NCBI GenBank assembly: GCA_050996405.1
Contig: JBPCRW010000124.1
Coordinates: 1-5,206 of the forward strand
Direction of reading: 5' to 3'
DNA length: 5,206 nt
Source of the DNA: JBPCRW01 sp050996405
GTDB lineage: Bacteria; Acidobacteriota; Blastocatellia; Pyrinomonadales; Pyrinomonadaceae
Positions 1 to 5,150 of this stretch are shown piece after piece. Position numbers and translations under genes: made by a program. The notes under the pieces are model-generated. The model had not been told where the DNA came from. It was given only the letters and a program-made list of their open reading frames with translations, and searched no databases. Within the stretch, counting starts at the first letter, position 1, and the number at the start of each line of letters is the position of its first letter.

Positions 1-116
1 TTTGAGTCCGTTATTGTTCCTTCAATATTTGAAGTTGTCTGTGCGGTTACGCTGATTGATAAGCCGACCAAAATAGTCAACACGCACGAGCCGATAAAAT
101 ATTTAATTTTTCGCAT
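1..116 (-). CDS. Partial exported protein, probably N-terminus of an Oar-like TonB-dependent receptor
   Basis: Only the first 38 codons are in the window; the gene continues past the left edge. The ATG (116-114) is preceded by a purine-rich ribosome site (AAAGGAAA) about 4-10 bases upstream. The peptide starts with a basic stretch (MRKIK), then a hydrophobic core at about residues 6-24, and ends in a likely signal peptidase I site (SVTAQ, cleavage near residues 25-26). The mature start reads TSNIEGTITDS. This matches the usual opening strand of the carboxypeptidase-regulatory-like plug extension of acidobacterial Oar/TonB-dependent receptors, which generally run to about 1000 residues. The export signal is seen directly. 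The receptor assignment is inferred from about twelve mature residues, and another exported protein with the same beta-sandwich domain is possible. It lies 144 bp downstream of the RpiR-family gene on the same strand, so the two may be co-transcribed. Confidence 0.55.
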   Translation of the reverse strand, partial: MRKIKYFIGSCVLTILVGLSISVTAQTTSNIEGTITDS

Positions 117-172
117 TGTTTCCTTTCGCCTCTCAAAACTGAAAATTAGAAATTAAAATTGCATTGTTTCCT
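113..172. repeat. 12-bp direct repeat covering the receptor-like gene's start and its upstream leader
   Basis: The 12-mer GCATTGTTTCCT occurs at 113-124 and again at 161-172, 48 bp apart. On the minus strand each copy reads AGGAAACAATGC, a ribosome site plus ATG. The left copy contains the real start of the receptor-like gene. The right copy would start a three-codon reading frame (ATG CAA TTT TAA). A small tandem duplication of the translation-start region would explain it, but chance in AT-rich sequence is possible. Confidence 0.35.
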
Positions 173-194
173 ATGCCCTTGCTAGTTCTTGATA

Positions 195-254
195 TTCGGT
201 GGTCGGTGTTCAGTTAAAGTCAAAAACCGGAATCTATTTTCGCTGACCACCGAA
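195..254. repeat. Inverted repeat between the RpiR-family gene and the receptor-like gene
   Basis: TTCGGTGGTC (195-204) is the exact reverse complement of GACCACCGAA (245-254), with 40 bases between the arms. Read as plus-strand RNA the stem extends to 14 pairs with two G-U wobbles (195-208 with 241-254). The right arm begins seven bases after the RpiR-family stop codon. The left arm also contains a tandem TCGGTG motif, which would allow two pairing registers. Neither side has a U-run, so it is not a standard intrinsic terminator. It may be a dispersed intergenic repeat unit or an mRNA-stabilising hairpin. Confidence 0.45.
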
Positions 255-260
255 CATTGA

Positions 261-1226
261 CTAAGATTCCCGATACCAGCGCGCCCCATTACTATCTTCC
301 GTGTCGGTTTGTTCGAGCAGTTCAAGCGCGCGTTTCGGCTGGCTATGAGCGCACGCCACGAGAATCGCGTTGATCGCCGCGACCGGAGCGACGTAAGAAT
401 CCAGAAATGAAGTGCGAGCGGTCGAAGCGATAAGATACTGTTCGCAAAAACGCGCAATCGGTGTGTTGTCGCCATCGGAAATGCCGAATGTCGGCACATC
501 CTGCCGCCGCGCCCGTTTTACCGCTTCGATTGTTTCGCGCAAACCCTGACCGAAACTGATTGCTATCAGCAAATCATTTTTGGTCATAATTCTGACTTTG
601 TTTTGCACCACGCCGGTGCTGCCCGCCGGTGCTTCGGCATCGCAGCCTAAGCGCACTAATCCGTAAGCGAGCAGACTCGCTAAAGGCGCGGCAAAATCTA
701 CTCCGACGATGATGATTCGGTGAGTTCGGTGAATCTGCTTGACCAGCTCGATGATTTTATATGAATCGAGTCCGTCTTTGAGCATTGATAAATTCTCAAG
801 GTCTTGATCCACGCTTTGATGAATATAATCGGCGACGCTGTTATTCTTTTTCGCTGCCGCCTTCATCGAAGAATACGGCGTGATTTGCGTGACGAAATGA
901 TCGCGCAAATCATGTGCGAAATCGGCGAATTTTTCATAGCCCATCGCCTGAATTGTCCGCACGATGGTTGACGAATCAACTCCGTAACGCCGCGCCATTT
1001 CACGCGATGAAAGAAAAAAAGATTCGTGCGGCTCGCTCAAAATTCGGTTTAGAAGGCGTTGACGGCTCGCGCTGAGATTTGTTCGGGCTTCGACGAATCG
1101 CGTTTCAAGCGGCGTTTGTCCGTCTTTCGCAATCTGTCCGTTTGGCAAATTGCCAAGCCCATCAATGGTTGAAGTGCCGACGGTTTTCTGGATAAGGGAT
1201 TTTCTTGAATCGTTATTTTTCTCCAT
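261..1226 (-). CDS. MurR/RpiR-family transcriptional regulator (HTH + SIS domains)
   Basis: A 321-residue cytoplasmic DNA-binding regulator that senses a phosphosugar through its SIS domain. Residues about 43-112 form the RpiR-type N-terminal HTH: SASRQRLLNRIL, then SSREMARRYGVDSSTIVRT as the recognition region, then MGYEKFADFAHDLRDHF. Residues about 155-285 form the SIS domain, with the first strand and helix at RIIIVGVDFAAPLASLLAYG and the ligand-loop region at LLIAISFGQGLRETIEAV. Family members are usually about 280-300 residues, and the surplus here is a polar 40-residue leader before the HTH. The ATG has only a weak AAAGAG ribosome site, so a later start cannot be excluded. It is divergent from the secreted peptidase fusion and shares a control region with paired palindromes, so it probably controls that gene and itself. 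The effector is unknown. N-acetylmuramic acid 6-phosphate is a guess based on MurR and on the cell-wall enzyme next door. Confidence 0.9.
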   Translation of the reverse strand: MEKNNDSRKSLIQKTVGTSTIDGLGNLPNGQIAKDGQTPLETRFVEARTNLSASRQRLLNRILSEPHESFFLSSREMARRYGVDSSTIVRTIQAMGYEKFADFAHDLRDHFVTQITPYSSMKAAAKKNNSVADYIHQSVDQDLENLSMLKDGLDSYKIIELVKQIHRTHRIIIVGVDFAAPLASLLAYGLVRLGCDAEAPAGSTGVVQNKVRIMTKNDLLIAISFGQGLRETIEAVKRARRQDVPTFGISDGDNTPIARFCEQYLIASTARTSFLDSYVAPVAAINAILVACAHSQPKRALELLEQTDTEDSNGARWYRES

Positions 1227-1254
1227 ATTTAATTCGCTCTTTCGCCGACAGAAT

Positions 1255-1298
1255 TTTATATGGTCAAAAGTTTATCGGTTGATAAAACTTTTTGACTA
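1255..1298 (-). promoter_or_regulatory. Inverted repeat beside a possible proximal -10 of the RpiR-family gene
   Basis: Arms 1261-1276 (TGGTCAAAAGTTTATC) and 1281-1298 (GATAAAACTTTTTGACTA) pair around a GGTT loop, with one mismatch and two one-base bulges. On the minus strand the sequence immediately following is TATAAAAT (1260-1253), a good -10-like box about 30 bases from the regulator's ATG. No convincing -35 stands 16-18 bases upstream, but the inverted repeat occupies exactly that position. It could therefore be a binding site for an activator or autoregulator of a proximal promoter. If transcription starts at the distal promoter instead, it would be a leader hairpin. Confidence 0.4.
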
Positions 1299-1330
1299 AC
1301 CTGCAATGTCTTATTACTTCAAGCTGTTAT

Positions 1331-1355
1331 CGCGCTTTTTTCCGCAAAAAGCGCG
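1331..1355. repeat. Perfect 10-bp hairpin in the divergent control region
   Basis: CGCGCTTTTT (1331-1340) and AAAAAGCGCG (1346-1355) are exact reverse complements around the five-base loop TCCGC. Flanking GTTAT (1326-1330) and ATAAC (1362-1366) could extend the stem across a bulge. There is no U-tract after the stem on either strand. It would sit in the regulator's 5' leader if the distal minus-strand promoter is used. It may act as an attenuator-like or stabilising leader hairpin, or simply be a palindrome bound by a protein. Confidence 0.5.
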
Positions 1356-1374
1356 GATTTGATAACCGGAAATC

Positions 1375-1390
1375 TGCATCAATTGTTGCA
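1375..1390. promoter_or_regulatory. Candidate operator 1 (16-bp palindrome)
   Basis: TGCATCAATTGTTGCA is palindromic at seven of eight base pairs (TGCA-T-CAATTG-T-TGCA). The same site recurs at 1485-1500 in inverted orientation with 15 of 16 bases matching, 110 bp centre to centre. Relative to the predicted minus-strand promoter (1411-1439) it lies at about +15 to +30, a position where a bound repressor would block elongation. The dimeric RpiR-family protein encoded next door is the natural candidate to bind it, but this is inference. Confidence 0.6.
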
Positions 1391-1410
1391 TTAAATTTGT
1401 AGTAGAACGG

Positions 1411-1439
1411 ATATTACACCTGACGGTGCAGATTGTCAA
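1411..1439 (-). promoter_or_regulatory. Predicted sigma-70-type promoter for the RpiR-family gene
   Basis: On the minus strand a perfect TTGACA (1439-1434) is followed by a 17-base spacer and TAATAT (1416-1411, four of six consensus bases). Predicted initiation is near 1404, giving a leader of about 178 nt before the ATG. That leader contains operator 1, the 10-bp hairpin and the start-proximal inverted repeat. The spacer also holds a short CACC-TGAC-GGTG inverted repeat (1417-1428). Confidence 0.55.
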
Positions 1440-1475
1440 CAGATTTTTCAATTTTGCGGCAATTCGTGTTTTTCG

Positions 1476-1504
1476 TTGACACTCTGCAACAATTGATGTA
1501 AAAA
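1476..1504 (+). promoter_or_regulatory. Predicted sigma-70-type promoter for the peptidase fusion gene
   Basis: A perfect TTGACA (1476-1481), a 17-base spacer and TAAAAA (1499-1504, four of six consensus bases) face the fusion gene. The predicted leader is about 57 nt. The -35 boxes of this and the minus-strand promoter are back to back, with 36 bases between them. Operator 2 (1485-1500) fills the spacer, as expected of a repressed promoter. A CATAAT at 1520-1525 is an alternative -10 but lacks a good -35. Confidence 0.55.
1485..1500. promoter_or_regulatory. Candidate operator 2 (16-bp palindrome in the promoter spacer)
   Basis: TGCAACAATTGATGTA is the reverse complement of operator 1 at 15 of 16 bases, with 14 contiguous, and is itself palindromic at six of eight pairs. 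It lies between the -35 and -10 boxes of the rightward promoter, overlapping the first two bases of the -10. A bound protein would occlude RNA polymerase, so repression of the fusion gene is the expected effect. Confidence 0.6.
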
Positions 1505-1567
1505 CAACGTCATCAAGAACATAATCTTTAAGCGTTTGAAAGCATTCAAAAAGGAGCGCGGGCGAAT

Positions 1568-3985
1568 ATGAAAACTACGACAAACTTTTTCCGAAAAAAT
1601 GTTTCGGTTTTAGCGGCAACACTATTTTTGTTTTTATTTTTTTCGGGTTTTATTTCGCCCAGCCGCGCTCAGGCTGTTAATCGAAAAAACACGGAGAAAA
1701 GCGGTTCGGGACAGGATTATCAAGCGGCGATTCAAATGCTCGATTCATTTATTCGCCGCGAAATGGCGAATCAACAACTGCCCGGAATTTCCGTCGCGCT
1801 GGTTGACGGCTCAAATATCGTCTGGCAGCAGGGTTACGGTTTTTCCAATGCGGCAGCGAAAACTCCGATTACCGCCGACACCGTTTTTCGCGTCGGTTCG
1901 GTTTCCAAACTTTTCACCGACATCGCGGTAATGCAACTCGTCGAACAGGGCAAACTCGATTTGGACGCGCCAGTGACAAAATATCTGCCTGATTTCAAGC
2001 CGCGTAATTCTTTTGATAAACCCGTCACTCTGCGCCAATTGATGTCGCACCGCGCCGGACTCGTGCGCGAGCCGCCGATTGGAAATTATTTTGATTCAAA
2101 CAATCCGACGCTCGCCGCCACCGTCCAAAGTCTGAATCAAACCGCGCTTGTGTATGCGCCCGAATCACGCGCCAAATATTCAAATGCCGGAATTGCGACC
2201 GTCGGTTATATTTTGGAAAAAACGCAAAATCAGCCGTTCGCCGATTATCTCAAAAATGCTTTGCTTGAACCGCTCGGAATGAAAAACAGCAGTTTCAAAC
2301 CGACGGCGGAAATTACCAAAAATCTGGCACACGGGCAGATGTGGACGGTTTTCGGCAAGACGTTTGACGCGCCCCGTTTTGAACTCGGCATCGCGCCCGC
2401 CGGCAGTATGTACACGACGACCGGCGATCTGGCGCATTTTGCAAGCGCGTTGTTTGTCGCCGACAGTAACGCGCCAAACGCGATTTTGAAAAAGGAAACG
2501 CTCGAAAAAATGTGGACACCGCAATTTGCCGCGCCCGATCAAAAAAGCGGATTCGGTTTGGGATTTTTTATTTCCGATTTGGACGGACATCGCCAGGTCG
2601 GACACGACGGCGCGATTTATGGTTTTTCCACGCAGTTGAGCATTTTGCCCGACGACAAATTAGGTGTCGTGGTTGTTACCACCGAAGATTTTTCAAACGG
2701 TGTCACCAAGCGCATCGCCGATGCCGCTCTGCAAACGATGCTCGCCGAACGGGAAAATAAGCCGCTTCCGCAGCCCGAAATTACTTCGCCCGTTAATTCC
2801 GATTTTGCCAGAAAAATCGCCGGACGCTATGCGAATGGCGATAAAGCCTACGATTTAATCGAACGCACCGACGGTCTTTCGATTTTGAACACAGACGGCG
2901 GATTTGAAGCGCGTCTTCGTTTCCTCGACAAAGCGTTAGTAACTGACGACAAATTTACTTTCGGCACACACGTCGTGCCAAGCGCAGACGACAATAACAT
3001 CACCGTCGGCGACGCAACTTTCAAGCGCGTTTCAGTCAGTAAGCCTGCGCCTGCGCCGGATAAATATCGCGGTTTGATTGGCGAATACGGTCCCGATTAC
3101 GACACGCTTTATATTTTTGAACGAGGCGGCAAATTGTGGGCGTTGATCGAACAGTTTGAATTTGATCCGCTCGAACAAGTGTCGGAGAATGTTTTCAATT
3201 TCCCGAAGCGCGGTTTTTACGACGGCGAGCAGCTTGTTTTCACGCGCGACGCAAGCGGACACGCCACCGAAGTCATCGCCGCAGGCGTCCAATTCAAACG
3301 CCGTCAAGTCGGACCGGAAGAAGGCGCGCAGCAATTACGCATTCAGCCTGTGCGTCCCGTCAGCGAGTTGTTAAAAGAAGCTCTGCAATCCCAACCGCCG
3401 GAAGAGACCGGCGATTTTCGCCAGACGGATTTAGTCGAATTAATTAAACTCGATCCGACCATCAAACTGGACATCCGCTACGCGACGACGAATAATTTTC
3501 TCGGCTCCGTTTTTTATTCGCAGGCGCGGGCGTTTATGCAGCGTCCGGCGGCGGAAGCTGTCGCTCGCGCCAATCAGAAACTGCACAATCAAGGTTACGG
3601 GTTGCTCATTCACGACGCATATCGTCCGTGGTATGTCACGAAAGTTTTCTGGGACGCGACGCCCGACGACAAAAAGATTTTCGTCGCCGACCCGTCGCAA
3701 GGTTCGCGTCATAATCGCGGCGCGGCGGTTGATTTGACGCTTTACGATTTAAAAACCGGCAAGCCCGTCGAAATGGTCGGAACTTACGACGAGACGACTG
3801 ACTGCTCTTACGCGAATTATCCGGGCGGAACTTCCCTCCAGCGTTGGCATCGAAAACTTTTGCGCGATGCGATGGAAAGCGAAGGTTTCACCGTCTTTGA
3901 ATTTGAATGGTGGCATTTCGATTTTCAGGATTGGCGCAAATACCGCATTGGAAACACGCGGTTTGAAGACATCGGTCAAAAATAA
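1568..3985 (+). CDS. Secreted fusion: beta-lactamase/DD-peptidase-fold serine hydrolase plus VanX-like D-Ala-D-Ala dipeptidase (M15D)
   Basis: An 805-residue exported enzyme with two catalytic domains. Residues 1-36 are a signal peptide (basic start, strong hydrophobic core, SRAQA cleavage region) directing it to the periplasm or outside. Residues about 50-395 are a class C beta-lactamase-related serine hydrolase with SVSK (Ser111, Lys114), YSN (204-206) and HDG (346-348), the three expected active-site motifs. Residues about 410-580 look like two lipocalin-like C-terminal modules of such hydrolases. Residues about 618-800 are a D-Ala-D-Ala dipeptidase domain: DAYRP (Arg686), SRHNRGAAVD with zinc ligands His715 and Asp722, and EWWH with Glu780 and His783. 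The 7- and 61-residue ligand spacings agree with VanX. AAGGAG (1551-1556) lies 11 bases before the ATG. The likely substrate is cell-wall stem peptide or D-Ala-containing dipeptide; esterase or aminopeptidase activity for the first domain is possible. The divergent RpiR-family protein probably regulates it. Confidence 0.92.
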   Translation: MKTTTNFFRKNVSVLAATLFLFLFFSGFISPSRAQAVNRKNTEKSGSGQDYQAAIQMLDSFIRREMANQQLPGISVALVDGSNIVWQQGYGFSNAAAKTPITADTVFRVGSVSKLFTDIAVMQLVEQGKLDLDAPVTKYLPDFKPRNSFDKPVTLRQLMSHRAGLVREPPIGNYFDSNNPTLAATVQSLNQTALVYAPESRAKYSNAGIATVGYILEKTQNQPFADYLKNALLEPLGMKNSSFKPTAEITKNLAHGQMWTVFGKTFDAPRFELGIAPAGSMYTTTGDLAHFASALFVADSNAPNAILKKETLEKMWTPQFAAPDQKSGFGLGFFISDLDGHRQVGHDGAIYGFSTQLSILPDDKLGVVVVTTEDFSNGVTKRIADAALQTMLAERENKPLPQPEITSPVNSDFARKIAGRYANGDKAYDLIERTDGLSILNTDGGFEARLRFLDKALVTDDKFTFGTHVVPSADDNNITVGDATFKRVSVSKPAPAPDKYRGLIGEYGPDYDTLYIFERGGKLWALIEQFEFDPLEQVSENVFNFPKRGFYDGEQLVFTRDASGHATEVIAAGVQFKRRQVGPEEGAQQLRIQPVRPVSELLKEALQSQPPEETGDFRQTDLVELIKLDPTIKLDIRYATTNNFLGSVFYSQARAFMQRPAAEAVARANQKLHNQGYGLLIHDAYRPWYVTKVFWDATPDDKKIFVADPSQGSRHNRGAAVDLTLYDLKTGKPVEMVGTYDETTDCSYANYPGGTSLQRWHRKLLRDAMESEGFTVFEFEWWHFDFQDWRKYRIGNTRFEDIGQK

Positions 3986-3999
3986 GCCGGATAGAATTT

Positions 4000-5072
4000 A
4001 TGCAGACAAATTCGCCAAAAGGAAAAGTCAGAGTTGCGGGCGGACAAGGATTTTGGGGCGATTTATTGACCGCGCCGGTCGAACAGGCGCGCGGCGGACA
4101 GATTGATTATTTGATGCTCGATTATCTGGCGGAAGTTACGATGAGCATTTTGCAAAAGCAGACGACGATATTTTGCCGCGCCTCGATGAGTTTTTGGAAA
4201 ACGGTATCGAAATAAAAAATATGGACACCGGAGAACCGCTTTCGGCGATCCGCGACCGCGTTCAATCGGCAAACGTCTATCTCGGCGCAAAACCGCTGGT
4301 TGACGCGCTCGACCAGGGCGCGAATGTCGTTATCGGCGGGCGACTTACCGATACGGGATTGACGCTCGCGCCCTTGATGCACGAATTCGGCTGGACATTT
4401 GAAGACTGGGACAAGGTTGCCGCCGGAACGATTGCCGGACATATCATCGAATGCGGCGCGCAGTGTTCGGGTGGCAATTGCCAATACGATTGGGCAAATA
4501 TTCCCGATCTGGCAAACGTCGGCTTTCCGATTGTCGAAGCGTATCCGTCGGGCGAATTTGTTATCACGAAACACGAAAACACGGGCGGGCGCGTCAATAT
4601 CCAATCAATCAAAGAACAGCTTTTATATGAAATGGGCGACCCGCACAGTTATATCACGCCCGATGTCGTCGCCGATTTCACGACGATTCATCTCAAAGAC
4701 GACGGCGAAAATCGCGTCAAAGTTTTCGGCGTCAAAGGCAGCCCGAACACGGAATTTTACAAAGTTTCGATAGCTTATTCGGCAGGCTGGAAAGCTGTCG
4801 GGACGCTCGTCTATTCTTACCCGGATGCTTACCAAAAGGCGCAGGCGGCGAATAAAATTCTGCGTGCGAGACTTCAAAAACTCGACTTGAAATTCGATGT
4901 GATTTTAACGGAATTTGTCGGTGTCAACGCCACGCACGGGCATCTCGCGGGCGAACCGCCGAAGGACATTCCAGAAGTTCAACTGCGTTTCGGCGTGCGC
5001 GGGCAAAGTAAAACTGATATCGAAAGATTTACCAAAGAACTCGCGCCGCTGATTTTAACGGGTCCGGGGTAG
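4000..5072 (+). pseudogene. Broken AtuA-family (DUF1446) gene: internal deletion with frame change, 3' end lost
   Basis: The AtuA family is named for acyclic terpene utilisation in Pseudomonas; the biochemical role of most members is unknown. The start (ATG 4000, 14 bases after the fusion gene's stop, weak ribosome site) encodes a normal family N-terminus: VRVAGGQGFWGD, then IDYLMLDYLAEVTMSILQKQ up to 4161. That frame then runs 17 aberrant codons to a TAA at 4213-4215. Homology resumes in another frame at about 4164 with DDILPRLDEFLENG, NMDTGEPLSAIRDRV and TDTGLTLAPLMHEFGW. It continues through FVGVNATHGHLAGEPP to LILTGPG, where TAG follows at 5070. From memory of the family, roughly 70-80 residues, including an NAGGxNP motif, are missing between the two pieces, and more sequence should follow LTGP. 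Two lesions make a functional product unlikely. A restart at TTG 4173 or ATG 4221 could give a fragment only. Confidence 0.85.
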
Positions 5073-5090
5073 CGATAGCAATGGATACTG

Positions 5091-5120
5091 TTGGCGAATT
5101 CAAAAAGCTTGATTTATCAT
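5091..5120 (+). promoter_or_regulatory. Possible promoter of the transposase gene
   Basis: TTGGCG (5091-5096), an 18-base spacer and TATCAT (5115-5120, five of six consensus bases) lie about 30 bases before the transposase ATG. The -35 is weak (three of six), so this is a tentative call supported mainly by its position inside the presumed IS end. Confidence 0.3.
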
Positions 5121-5150
5121 TCTCTAAAAACTTTTGGAGGATGCTATTTT

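Noticed and set aside
195..254. Intrinsic terminator for the RpiR-family gene
   Set aside because: The loop is 40 bases and no T-rich tract follows the stem on the minus strand.
1227..1567. Small RNA, tRNA or CRISPR repeats in the 341-bp divergent gap
   Set aside because: There is no cloverleaf and no regularly spaced direct repeats. The repeated elements are better explained as two operators and hairpins around divergent promoters.
2180..2605. A 141-codon open frame on the minus strand inside the fusion gene
   Set aside because: It is fully antisense to the beta-lactamase-fold domain, with arginine- and cysteine-rich nonsense composition and no start signals.
3983..4000. Transcription terminator between the fusion gene and the AtuA-family gene
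   Set aside because: The gap is only 14 bases with no hairpin or T-run; co-transcription is more likely.
4150..4175. Programmed ribosomal frameshifting joining the two AtuA-family frames
   Set aside because: The CAAAAGC run is not a recognised slippery heptamer with a downstream structure. Shifting would still leave about 70-80 conserved residues missing, so a deletion explains the data better.
4122..4604. A 160-codon open frame on the minus strand across the AtuA-family gene
   Set aside because: It lies antisense to a region with clear family homology on the plus strand. It has no ribosome site and its translation resembles no family. It is a shadow of biased codon use.
5096..5110. GAATTC and AAGCTT (EcoRI and HindIII sites) three bases apart, suggesting vector polylinker contamination
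   Set aside because: No other polylinker sites are clustered here. The sites lie in a plausible IS end that leads directly into a natural ribosome site and transposase start, so coincidence is more likely.
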